Numbered from the stretch's first letter, positions 1-6,696 are shown. The stretch is 14,207 nt of DNA from JAXGVG01 sp040773965 (GCA_040773965.1 JAXGVG010000036.1:1-14207), one strand, 5' to 3'. Notes: generated by a model not told the origin, from the sequence alone. A program made the numbers and translations.

Positions 1-2
1 CC

Positions 3-221
3 GGAAAACGTCTTTTTGAAATCCCCGTTTCCGACACCCAGGCTTATAAACAATTTGGAAATGCCGTTGTAGTACCTGTTGTCGAAGCAATTGCGAAAGC
101 TATGCAGCCCTGTATCGAGGAAGTGAGAAAGTCGGGCGCCACCGGGAAAACTCGCCGATTCCTTCCGGATACTACGGAAGACAACTATACAAAAACGGGG
201 CGGACAGGAACCCGTGGTTGA
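3..221 (+). CDS. C5 cytosine DNA methyltransferase, C-terminal fragment (cut by window edge)
   Basis: Only the last 72 codons are in the window; the gene enters from the left. The frame reads through YKQFGNAVVVPVVEAIAK (about residues 16-33 of the fragment), which matches motif X of Dcm-type cytosine-5 methyltransferases. This motif closes the SAM-binding fold, so the visible part is the end of the catalytic domain plus a polar tail of about 40 residues. The enzyme methylates a cytosine at C5 in a short duplex site. The site cannot be read from this fragment, but the adjacent vsr suggests a Dcm-like CCWGG or related target. The stop at 219-221 lies inside vsr, an 8-bp overlap like that of the classic dcm-vsr pair. 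Family assignment is firm; specificity is inference. Confidence 0.85.
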   Translation, partial: GKRLFEIPVSDTQAYKQFGNAVVVPVVEAIAKAMQPCIEEVRKSGATGKTRRFLPDTTEDNYTKTGRTGTRG

Positions 222-672
222 TATAGTCAGCCCATACGTCCGCAGCCGCATGATGGCCGGTATCAGGGACAAAAACACCAGGCCGGAACTTCTGATACGC
301 AAACTCCTGTTTGTTAAAGGCTTCCGTTATCGTCTTCATGCCAAAGCATTGCCCGGCAAACCCGATCTTGTTTTTCCGCGCCTCCGCGCTGTCATATTCA
401 TTCATGGCTGTTTTTGGCACGGACATAATTGCCATTTATTCAAATGGCCAAAGTCGCGCAAGGCGTTCTGGAAAACAAAGATAATCGGAAATCGGGTTGT
501 GGACGAACGTAGTTATAAAGCGCTCCAGAACAATGACTGGCGCATTCTGACCATCTGGGAATGCGCCATAAAAGGAAAGGAGCGACTCGATCCTGCGATT
601 CTCGCCAACAGGATTGAAAAATGGCTTCTATCCTGTAACAAATTCAGGGAAATCAAGGGCAGGACGAGATAA
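214..672 (+). CDS. vsr: Very short patch repair (Vsr) endonuclease
   Basis: This 152-residue protein nicks next to T:G mismatches that arise when 5-methylcytosine is deaminated, starting very short patch repair. It has the family landmarks: RDKNTRPE at 18-25, GKPDLVF with D51, and HGCFWHGH with H64 and H69. These fall at the same numbers as the catalytic Asp and His residues of E. coli Vsr. F67, W68 and W86 match the residues that intercalate into the mismatch. Length is normal for the family. The start is GTG at 214; AGGA at 206-209 sits rather close to it, and translation is probably coupled to the overlapping methyltransferase. The gene appears intact although the region after it is decayed. 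Its presence implies that the genome carries, or recently carried, C5-methylated sites. Confidence 0.95.
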   Translation: MVDIVSPYVRSRMMAGIRDKNTRPELLIRKLLFVKGFRYRLHAKALPGKPDLVFPRLRAVIFIHGCFWHGHNCHLFKWPKSRKAFWKTKIIGNRVVDERSYKALQNNDWRILTIWECAIKGKERLDPAILANRIEKWLLSCNKFREIKGRTR

Positions 673-673
673 A

Positions 674-706
674 ATGGCCGGAAAAAACGTGGACTGGAAC
701 GCATAA
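674..706 (+). pseudogene. Possible 10-codon N-terminal stub of the gene that followed vsr
   Basis: An ATG lies one base after the vsr stop (670-672), a spacing typical of translational coupling. It encodes MAGKNVDWNA before a stop at 704-706, and sequence resembling insertion-element flank follows. I infer that this is the start of the third gene of a methylase-vsr-endonuclease operon, cut by the transposase remnant at 770-1194. The C-terminal candidate at 1160-1591 lies in the same frame modulo 3. The stub is too short for recognition on its own, so the call rests on position. Confidence 0.3.
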
Positions 707-769
707 AGTGCTCGTATTGCATAGGTTTTTCGCGTTTTTGCGTGTCTGGAAACGTGGCGGGTTTTGGAC

Positions 770-1194
770 ATGGACGAAGAAGTCGAAAAAGAGAGCCTTC
801 CGGCGGCGTATAAAGTGCCCGGGTTTCGTGCGCAGGCACGCGTGGAAGTGTACGAGATCATAGATCGTCCTGCGCTGGCGATCACGCTGGAACGGCGTCA
901 AAAAAAACGGTGCGTTCCATCTGCGGCACGGTGCATCACAGCTATTATGACAAAAGATGGTTTAGCGTCCGTGACCTTGATTGCGGGGCGCACGAGGCGC
1001 ATCTGGACTTCGAATATCGGCGCGCGGCGTGCCGAAAGTGCGGCGGCGTGAAGCGGGAAAGGCTCGATTTTCTGTCCGAAGACCCGCGCTATACGCAACG
1101 CTTTGCGATGAAGATCGGCGCGATGTGCCGGGTCATGACGATCAGCGACGCGGCGCACCACAACAGGTCTTACATTACACCTCACGGGCTATAA
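770..1194 (+). pseudogene. ISL3-family transposase, N-terminal remnant with frame change
   Basis: Translation from the ATG at 770 gives an N-terminal segment (VPGFRAQARVEVYEIIDRPA) that runs to an A8 tract at 900-907. The homologous reading then continues in the -1 frame from about 904. That second part has ICG and CRKCGG (a zinc-finger-like CxxC pattern with the first Cys apparently lost), VRDLDCG, and KRERLDFLSEDPRYTQRFA. This is the helix-turn-helix/zinc-ribbon head of ISL3 transposases. Homology fades after MTISDAAHH at about 1160. About two thirds of a normal transposase of 400 or more residues, including the DDE catalytic domain, is missing. I could not identify terminal inverted repeats. 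The element is dead and marks an insertion-deletion scar between vsr and the following fragment. Confidence 0.75.
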
Positions 1195-1591
1195 CCTGGA
1201 AAAGAGAAAAATCGGGGACGCGGCGGGAGGCATTACCCTTCTGAATGCCAAAGACGACGAAGCGGCAACATGGCTTTACGCCGATCTGATGAAACACTGG
1301 AATAGAAAGCATGCGCATGCCGCATATGTTCCTTCTCTTTGCCGCTTGGAGCCTGAAGGGCAATATTGCTATGGAAACAAGATTGAGTTAGGTCAGGGAA
1401 CGGACTTTCTTAAATTTCTGGAGGCCGTTTCAAAAGGCGTAGTCTATTATGACCCCGGCATCAAACTGGAAAACGTTTCAACCCCTCATCCAGTCGTGAA
1501 AAGAAGAAGCCAGTTTCGGATCAAGCCCGAAAAGCTTTCCAGTTTATATCACAACATGGAAATCGTTTATGTTTCGTCAGAACGTTCATAA
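1160..1591 (+). pseudogene. Headless C-terminal fragment, possible type II restriction endonuclease
   Basis: An open frame of about 140 codons runs to the stop at 1589-1591, but its left side merges into the transposase remnant and has no credible start. The only internal ATGs, such as 1289, fall inside what looks like a continuous domain. Visible blocks include LTGYNLEKRKIGD, HWNRKHAHAAYVP, YGNKIELGQGTDF, GVVYYDPGIKLEN and KRRSQFRI. Their flavour, and the placement after dcm-vsr, suggest the C-terminal half of a type II restriction endonuclease, possibly of the MvaI/BcnI kind. This is partly recognition and partly context; I cannot name the family with certainty. Whatever it was, the N-terminal portion is absent, so it is very unlikely to be active. 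Confidence 0.45.
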
Positions 1592-1629
1592 CCAGGGTCT
1601 TCCTTTTACACAATTAGCCGCCAATACTC

Positions 1630-2859
1630 CTAAAACTCCCGCATGTCCGGCACACGCTGAAAGGCTATTTTGGCGATCAGTTCCGCCGCCGAACAGCCAT
1701 AGCCAATCGTGCCGCGCCCGTATTTTTCATTGAGTTTGTCGATGGCGCCGGTCAGCGCGGCCGGTTTGGGCCGGTCGAACAAGTCCGGCTGGTGCGATTC
1801 CTCGGCGGCCAGATCGGCCAGCACGACGCCGACGCGCAGCGGCTTGAAGTCCGGCGCGGCATGCCACATGGGCATGAGCGCGCGCAGCAGAAAACCGGTG
1901 TCCTGCGTCTCCCGGAAACGCCGCTCTTCCGCGTAATACCCCAAATCCTGAAGCCATTTGACGTTCAGCATCAGGCGGCGGCAGTAAAAGCCTTCGTGGC
2001 GCAGGCGCTGGGCCGCGCGCGTAAGAAGCTGGCGTATCACCGGCATCGCGCGCGCCATTGTGCGCTGCTCGGGCGGCAGAACGTGCTGGTGGCCGATGCT
2101 GCGGCGCGGATGAACGGGCGACGGCAAATCGGCCCCGTGCAGCAGCGCATGAAAACGCGCGCCTACAACGCCGTTCCAGACGCGCCGGAGGCGCCGGGCG
2201 TCCGCCGCCCACAAGTCCGCCATGCTGTGAATGCCCGCGTGGCGCAAACGCGCCGCCATGTTCGCGCCGATGCCGTTAATGTCTTCCGGATCCAGATGCA
2301 AAATGGCCCTCGGCAAATCCTCGGGCCTCAGGATGGTTAAACCGTCCGGCTTTTGCATGTTCGACGCCAGTTTCGCCAACAACCGGTTCGCCGCGATCCC
2401 GATGGAGCTTGTCAGCGAAGCGCCCACGTTGCCGTGAATGGCGGCTTTCATGGCCAGCCCCAGCGCTCGCGCTTTCGCCGGTTCCTGCTGCACGCGATCG
2501 AGACGGCACGCAACCTCGTCGATCGACATCACGTCTTCGACAGGAACGCAGCTTTCAATCGCTTCCAGAATGCGGTGGTGGTATTCGACATAAAGCCTCG
2601 GACGCGCGGAAACGATATGCAGCGCCGGGCACATCTGCCTGGCTTCGCGCACCATTGTGCCGGTCTTGATGCCGAAGGCTTTGGCGGGATAACTTGCCGC
2701 AATGACGCATGTGGTGTCCGCCTGCATCGGCACGACCGCCACCGGTTGGCCGCGCAAGGCCGGGTTTTCCTGCTGTTCGCAGGAAGCGAAAAAGCTGTTC
2801 AGGTCCAGAACCAGCCACCGCAGGCCGCCGGACGTTGAAGCGTCCCCACGAATGTTCAT
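1630..2859 (-). CDS. Y-family DNA polymerase (DinB/UmuC-like), SOS-controlled
   Basis: This 409-residue protein is a translesion DNA polymerase of the Y family (COG0389). The palm has D19 in LVLDLNSFFASCE, with F24 at the steric-gate position, and the SIDE motif with D114 and E115, so the catalytic acids are intact. SYPAKAFGIKTGT (56-68) is the usual finger segment. The thumb helix-hairpin-helix is INGIGANMAARLRHAGI (194-210), followed by the little-finger domain. QPDLF at 357-361 looks like a beta-clamp-binding motif. The short tail with LNEKYGRGTI resembles the end of UmuC-like proteins. There is no umuD partner next to it. The start ATG at 2859 lacks a close ribosome site and coincides with an SOS operator, suggesting a leaderless message induced by DNA damage. 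Relatives in alphaproteobacteria are sometimes mislabelled as type VI secretion ImpB. Confidence 0.92.
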   Translation of the reverse strand: MNIRGDASTSGGLRWLVLDLNSFFASCEQQENPALRGQPVAVVPMQADTTCVIAASYPAKAFGIKTGTMVREARQMCPALHIVSARPRLYVEYHHRILEAIESCVPVEDVMSIDEVACRLDRVQQEPAKARALGLAMKAAIHGNVGASLTSSIGIAANRLLAKLASNMQKPDGLTILRPEDLPRAILHLDPEDINGIGANMAARLRHAGIHSMADLWAADARRLRRVWNGVVGARFHALLHGADLPSPVHPRRSIGHQHVLPPEQRTMARAMPVIRQLLTRAAQRLRHEGFYCRRLMLNVKWLQDLGYYAEERRFRETQDTGFLLRALMPMWHAAPDFKPLRVGVVLADLAAEESHQPDLFDRPKPAALTGAIDKLNEKYGRGTIGYGCSAAELIAKIAFQRVPDMREF

Positions 2860-2868
2860 GATATGTTC
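2854..2868 (-). promoter_or_regulatory. LexA (SOS) operator GTTC-N7-GTTC over the polymerase start codon
   Basis: On the plus strand the sequence is GTTC ATGATAT GTTC; on the gene strand it reads GAAC-N7-GAAC. This is an exact match to the direct-repeat LexA box of alphaproteobacteria. It covers the ATG (2859-2857) and the last bases of the proposed -10 element, so bound LexA would block both RNA polymerase entry and the start site. No comparable box was seen elsewhere in the window. Confidence 0.85.
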
Positions 2869-2896
2869 TATACACCCTTGCTGCCTTTCGAATCAA
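2867..2896 (-). promoter_or_regulatory. Probable sigma-70 promoter of the Y-family polymerase
   Basis: On the minus strand, TTGATT (2896-2891) and TATAGA (2872-2867) are separated by 18 bp. The expected transcription start falls at or next to the A of the ATG at 2859, which would give a leaderless mRNA. This fits the absence of a ribosome site near that ATG and the position of the LexA box. It is a consensus match only. Confidence 0.55.
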
Positions 2897-3028
2897 TGAG
2901 AGCTTTTTATCTTTACAATTCAAATAGTTGCTGAATAGCAACAGCGAGTGAAATTTGCGACACCCCTCATCACACTTTTAACAGAATGCGGCATTATGCC
3001 GTTCCTGAAAACAACGGGTTATTGCGTC

Positions 3029-3550
3029 ATGCGCACACGAATTTGGACACTTATTATCGGCTTTGCCCTGACGTTCGCCGCCGCGCCGGTCATGGCGCAA
3101 GACGAGATTGCAGCGGCGCAGGCCATCGCCGGATTCTGGCTTACGGAAGACAAAGAAGCCGTCGTCGAGCTTTATCCCTGCGACCATAAAGTATGTGGCC
3201 GCTTCCGCTGGCTGAAGGACGACAGCCTTGAAAATCCTTCGCTCGACGACAAAAATCCCGATCCTGCCGATAAATTGCGCCCGTTATGCGGCATGCAGTT
3301 CATGGGCGGCTTTACGCCCATGGGACACGGCTATTTTACGGATGGCTGGATTTACAGCCCGCGTCACGGCAGAAACTTTAACGCAAAGCTTATCCTGAAA
3401 GAACCGGACAAACTCGAATTGTACGGTTACTTCCTGATAACCCTGTTCGGCGAAAGCCAGGTGTGGCAACGGCTTGAAACGGCGCCCGCATGTCCGCTGC
3501 TTGAGGCGGCCTCGGTTAAAGAAAATCTTCACGCCGGTCATGAAAAATAA
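3029..3550 (+). CDS. DUF2147-family exported protein
   Basis: From the ATG at 3029 the protein has 173 residues. It begins with MRTRIWTLIIGFALTFAAAP and a likely signal-peptidase site after VMA, so it should be exported to the periplasm. The mature part has the DUF2147 pattern: IAGFWLTEDKEAVVELYPC near the start, CGRFRWL, a central GGFTPMGHGYFTDGWIYSPRHGRNFNAKL block, and LYGYFLITLFGESQVWQRL near the end. Members are small beta-rich envelope proteins of unknown molecular role. An open frame continues upstream to an ATG at 2948, but those 27 extra residues would disrupt the signal peptide, so the later start is preferred. It stands alone, divergent from the polymerase gene. Confidence 0.8.
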   Translation: MRTRIWTLIIGFALTFAAAPVMAQDEIAAAQAIAGFWLTEDKEAVVELYPCDHKVCGRFRWLKDDSLENPSLDDKNPDPADKLRPLCGMQFMGGFTPMGHGYFTDGWIYSPRHGRNFNAKLILKEPDKLELYGYFLITLFGESQVWQRLETAPACPLLEAASVKENLHAGHEK

Positions 3551-3653
3551 AAAATTGCATAGCCGCGTATGCCCCTAATACACGGCGCTTTAAGCATAGC
3601 GTGCGCATACTGGGAAAACATTGACATCCCTTTTTCAGACAGGCGCGCGGATC

Positions 3654-3962
3654 ATGAAATACGCTCTTCACTTCGGACCGGAATCCCTCAACATTCATTT
3701 GGAGGGAGCGTTTACTTTTTTCGACTCCCGGGCTTTTCGCCGCCTCTTGGGCACGCTCGGACTCAACAGCGCGCGCGACGAAATCCGGCTGAACGTCGAA
3801 AAACTGGAATCCATCGATTCAACGGCGCTCGGCCTTTTGCTGAACGCGCACGATATGGCCAAGAAAAACCGCCGCTCGCTTGTTTTCGAAGGACCGCAAG
3901 GACAGGTGTTGCAGGCCCTTACGGGCGCGGCGCTTTGCAACGCGCTTAACATCGCGGGTTGA
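3654..3962 (+). CDS. STAS-domain protein (anti-sigma-factor-antagonist-like)
   Basis: This 102-residue, single-domain protein has a STAS fold: an N-terminal strand (LNIHLEGAFTFFDS), then RLNVEKLESIDSTALGLLLNAHDMAKK, and a final helix. The IDSTALG loop (54-60) carries S56 and T57 where SpoIIAA-type proteins are phosphorylated by their partner kinase, so regulation by a switch kinase is plausible. No kinase or phosphatase of that system is present here. A TTG start at 3621 would add 11 residues that do not look like domain sequence, so ATG 3654 was chosen. The stop overlaps the proposed TTG start of the next gene by 3 bases, which suggests co-translation. A lipid-asymmetry (MlaB-like) STAS role is possible but has no contextual support. 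Confidence 0.75.
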   Translation: MKYALHFGPESLNIHLEGAFTFFDSRAFRRLLGTLGLNSARDEIRLNVEKLESIDSTALGLLLNAHDMAKKNRRSLVFEGPQGQVLQALTGAALCNALNIAG

Positions 3963-5131
3963 CAGCCGAAACTTTCTTTTCCTTCCTACAGTTGACTTCG
4001 GACCATGCGGCGGGAATGATCCGCGCCATGACGGATTTTTCATGCGCCGAATCTTTTGTGGATCACGTGCTGACGCGCCTTTACGAAGACGTGCATACGG
4101 CTGTCACCGACAATTACGATCGGGGACGTTTTTCGTATGACGGCGTCGACCGATCCCGTTCCACCTACTTCGAGCTTCATATCGCGGCGTTGAAGGCCCT
4201 CCTCCGCCACAGCGACGCGCTTTTCCGCACCTACACGCTTCTCGAAGAAAACGAGTCCAAAAAACTTTTCATCGAGCTTTTGCGTTACCGGCTTTCAGGT
4301 CATAAGCACGTCAAACTTTCCACAAATACGCCCGCCTATTGGGAAAAGGACCGGCAATCCATCGCCATGCCCTGGACGCCTTCGGCGCTGGGCATCAAAA
4401 ACATCGTCGGCGGCGATCTGCAGCACCGGGAATTCGCTTTCGAGGGCAAGACGATCAAACTGGACGGCGGCAGCGGCAGCGTTTTATGGCCCTTCCTTCT
4501 CAAGCAATATTTCTTTGAACGCGGCGGAGTCCGTATCCGGCCCGAGCCGGGCGATCATGTCATCGACGCGGGATCCTGTCTTGGGGACACGTCGCTGGCG
4601 CTCGGCTGTTCGGCGGGGCCGGAAGGCCGGGTTTATCTTTTCGAGATGCTGGACGCGCACCTGAAGGCCAGCGCCTTTAACATCGCGCAAAATCCGGGGC
4701 TGGCGCATTTCAAGACGTTCGCCTGCGGCCTGTCGGACACGGTCTTCACGCCGCCGCAAAAGCCGCCGGTCGAAGGGCGTTACCTTCCCGGTTTCAACTT
4801 GCCCGCGAACAATGACGTTTTTCCGACAACCACGCTGGATTGCCTTGTGGCTTCAGGCGAGATACCCCGCGTCGATTTCATCAAGATGGATATCGAAGGA
4901 TCGGAACTGAAGGCCTTGCACGGCGCCGAAAAAACGCTACGGCGATTCAAGCCACGATTGGCGATTTCACTTTATCACGACGTCAACCATTTTTATTCCA
5001 TTCCGCTTTTTCTGGTGTCCTTGGGGCTTGGATACCGTTTCCATCTCGCCCATTACACCATCCACGCCGGCGAAACGATTCTTTATGCAGCGGCGGACGC
5101 TAAGGCTTCCGCGCCTGTTCAAGGAGCCTGA
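3959..5131 (+). CDS. FkbM-family SAM-dependent methyltransferase
   Basis: The C-terminal two thirds is a class I methyltransferase of the FkbM type. VIDAGSCLGDTSLAL (about 202-216) is the SAM-binding motif I, and VYLFEMLDAHLKASAFNI is the acidic strand 2 with its following helix. VDFIKMDIEGSELKALHGAEKTLRRFKPRLAISLYH (about 313-348) is the FkbM signature region. The first 150 residues form a helical N-terminal part I do not recognise. FkbM enzymes usually O-methylate sugars or polyketides; the substrate here is unknown. The start is uncertain: TTG 3959 overlaps the STAS gene stop, while ATGs at 4016 and 4028 would shorten the protein by 19 or 23 residues. Its last 32 bp overlap the end of the convergent phosphoribosyltransferase gene. 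Confidence 0.82.
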   Translation: MTAETFFSFLQLTSDHAAGMIRAMTDFSCAESFVDHVLTRLYEDVHTAVTDNYDRGRFSYDGVDRSRSTYFELHIAALKALLRHSDALFRTYTLLEENESKKLFIELLRYRLSGHKHVKLSTNTPAYWEKDRQSIAMPWTPSALGIKNIVGGDLQHREFAFEGKTIKLDGGSGSVLWPFLLKQYFFERGGVRIRPEPGDHVIDAGSCLGDTSLALGCSAGPEGRVYLFEMLDAHLKASAFNIAQNPGLAHFKTFACGLSDTVFTPPQKPPVEGRYLPGFNLPANNDVFPTTTLDCLVASGEIPRVDFIKMDIEGSELKALHGAEKTLRRFKPRLAISLYHDVNHFYSIPLFLVSLGLGYRFHLAHYTIHAGETILYAAADAKASAPVQGA

Positions 5132-5747
5132 TAACCTCTTCATCGGACGTTTGGCTGAAGTCTTCATAAAAACTGCCGACGCCATAAAAAAACGGCGGCG
5201 ATTGCAGGCAGACGACCTCGTCCGCCTGATAACGAACCAGATCGCAAGCCGACTGCGGCGCCACCGGCACGGCCACGACCAGAAAGGCGGGGTCTTGCCG
5301 CACCACGGCCATCGCCGCCGCGCGCATGTCCGCGCCCGTGGCCATCCCGTCGTCGACCAGAATGACCGTGCGCCCCTGAATCTCCGGGGCCGGACGTCCG
5401 TCACGGTAAGCCTCGTTGCGGCGGTTCAGTTCCTCCGTCTCCCGCGCCATTACGGCATCGACGGTTTCCTTTGAAATGTTCAGATGGCCGATAATGTCTT
5501 CGTTAAGAAGGCTAACGCCGTTTATGGCCACGGCCCCCATCGCCAGTTCCTCGTCGCCCGGCACGCCAAGCTTCCGGACCAGCATAAGGTCCAGCGGCCA
5601 GCCCAGGGCCCGGGCTACCTCGAAGGCCACGGGCACCCCGCCGCGCGGCAAGGCCAATACGATCCCCTTCGCCCTGTCCTTATAGGCGGTGAGGACTTGC
5701 GCCAGATGTTTCCCGGACTCGCGCCGATTGGAAAAACGATCGGCCAT
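5100..5747 (-). CDS. Type I phosphoribosyltransferase (COG1926-like)
   Basis: This 215-residue PRTase-fold protein has the PRPP-binding loop VILVDDGMATGADM at 128-141. ALPRGGVPVAFEVA (32-45) and RKLGVPGDEELAMGA (58-72) are typical of the COG1926 group of predicted phosphoribosyltransferases. Such enzymes exchange PRPP and a base or related nucleophile, but the substrate of this group is not established. It has no signal peptide, so it should be cytosolic. It is transcribed away from the nucleosidase gene across an 80-bp AT-rich spacer, and the two could share regulation. Its 3' end overlaps the FkbM gene end by 32 bp in opposite orientation. Confidence 0.85.
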   Translation of the reverse strand: MADRFSNRRESGKHLAQVLTAYKDRAKGIVLALPRGGVPVAFEVARALGWPLDLMLVRKLGVPGDEELAMGAVAINGVSLLNEDIIGHLNISKETVDAVMARETEELNRRNEAYRDGRPAPEIQGRTVILVDDGMATGADMRAAAMAVVRQDPAFLVVAVPVAPQSACDLVRYQADEVVCLQSPPFFYGVGSFYEDFSQTSDEEVIRLLEQARKP

Positions 5748-5827
5748 GCGAATGCACCTTTTTTAAGAACAAATTTTTATTCTAATTCAGTATTGCTTCT
5801 TTTAACACCCCCTGCTTTAAAAAAGGC

Positions 5828-6427
5828 ATGGCCCTCGTTCAAGCCTCTCAAACGCTTGTCGTTTTCGCCCTCGAGGACGAGGCGCGCGACCATTTTAACG
5901 ACTTCCCCCGCCTCTACTGCGGCGTGGGAAAAGTCAACGCCGCCTATCGCCTGACGCGGCGGCTGGCCGAATGGCGCGCAAAGCGCGGCGATCAACCACG
6001 GTTGGTTCTCAACATGGGAACCGCAGGATCGTCCCACTTCAAGGCCGGAAGCGTCGTGAACTGCACGCATTTCATTCAGCGCGACGTCGACGCCACCGCG
6101 CTCGGCCACCCCATGCACGTCATCCCTTTCGACGAAACGCCTCAAATCCTTAAAAACGGCCAACGCTTCGGCGCCCATCCGGAAGCCATCTGCGGCAGCG
6201 GCGACAGCTTTGTGACAAGCGGCGATATGGCTCATTGGAACGTCGTGGATATGGAGGCTTATGCGCTCGCCAAGGTTTGCTGGCTTGAAAACGTTCCTTT
6301 CGCCTGCATCAAGTACATCAGCGACGGCGCGGACACGGACGCCGCCGGGTCGTGGCAGGAACAACTGGAAAAAACGGCTCAAAACCTTCGTTCGGTTCTG
6401 GACGAACTGCAAATGATCGCCGTTTGA
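5828..6427 (+). CDS. Purine-nucleoside phosphorylase / MTA-SAH nucleosidase family protein
   Basis: This 199-residue protein has the PNP/UDP phosphorylase fold. It shows FALEDEA (13-19), CGVGKVNAA (31-39), LNMGTAGS (61-68), SGDSFV (124-129), VVDMEAYALAKVC (139-151) and KYISDGAD (162-169). E143 and D166 match the glutamate that contacts the ribose 2'-OH and the catalytic aspartate of MTA/SAH nucleosidases. The likely reaction is removal of adenine from methylthioadenosine or S-adenosylhomocysteine. It is shorter than E. coli Mtn (about 230 residues), so the exact substrate is open. The neighbouring FkbM methyltransferase would produce SAH, but a link is conjecture. The start codon is supported only by AAAAAGG lying one base before ATG. 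Confidence 0.8.
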   Translation: MALVQASQTLVVFALEDEARDHFNDFPRLYCGVGKVNAAYRLTRRLAEWRAKRGDQPRLVLNMGTAGSSHFKAGSVVNCTHFIQRDVDATALGHPMHVIPFDETPQILKNGQRFGAHPEAICGSGDSFVTSGDMAHWNVVDMEAYALAKVCWLENVPFACIKYISDGADTDAAGSWQEQLEKTAQNLRSVLDELQMIAV

Positions 6428-6692
6428 AATCCTGAATCGCCGATGGAATCATCGCGGCAAAAAGTTTTTGCTAAGACCGTACATGCAAATCCCTTTCTAA
6501 CATGTTGGAATGAATCTGTTTTTCATGTGCGCCGCAAAAACGCTTTGCCGCAATCGAATCCATTTTCACGGCATAAAAATCTAACCGACTGAATTTCTTT
6601 GTGGATTGGACGTCAGAACGCTTGCAAGAATCAAACGAAAGGATTCATATGTTGGCGCGACGTGCACGCGATTCTCTTGCAGGAGGAAGTCT
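6428..6692 (+). promoter_or_regulatory. ftsZ upstream region with seven GANTC sites
   Basis: This 265-bp leader contains GANTC at 6434, 6446, 6512, 6556, 6628, 6642 and 6670. About one is expected by chance. GANTC is the site of the CcrM adenine methyltransferase of alphaproteobacteria, and ftsZ transcription in Caulobacter is known to depend on GANTC methylation. I see no confident -35/-10 pair. A GCAAAAAGTTTTTGC palindrome at 6457-6471 has almost no loop and is not convincing as a terminator for the preceding gene. Confidence 0.55.
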
Positions 6693-6696
6693 ATGA
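6649..6696 (+). CDS. Short upstream ORF (leader peptide) coupled to ftsZ
   Basis: A 15-codon frame, MLARRARDSLAGGSL, starts at ATG 6649 with a good ribosome site (AAAGGA at 6638-6643). It ends with a TGA at 6694-6696 that overlaps the ftsZ ATG (6693-6695) as ATGA. The ftsZ ribosome site, AGGAGG, lies inside its last codons. Ribosomes finishing the leader would terminate exactly on the ftsZ start, so it could couple or gate ftsZ translation. There is no homology to judge from; the evidence is purely architectural. Confidence 0.45.
   Translation: MLARRARDSLAGGSL
6681..6686 (+). promoter_or_regulatory. ftsZ ribosome binding site AGGAGG
   Basis: A full AGGAGG lies 6 bases before the ATG at 6693. 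It decides the ftsZ start against an in-frame extension that begins at 6606. Confidence 0.9.

Noticed and set aside
3621..3653. TTGACA at 3621 as a -35 box or TTG start for the STAS gene
   Set aside because: No -10-like hexamer lies at the right distance (GC-rich there), and the TTG start adds unrelated residues.
6457..6471. GCAAAAAGTTTTTGC palindrome as a terminator for the nucleosidase gene
   Set aside because: The arms leave a one-base loop and the stem is A/T only, so an intrinsic terminator hairpin is unlikely.
6606..6692. In-frame N-terminal extension of FtsZ by 29 codons
   Set aside because: AGGAGG at 6681-6686 fixes the start at 6693, and the extension is not FtsZ-like.
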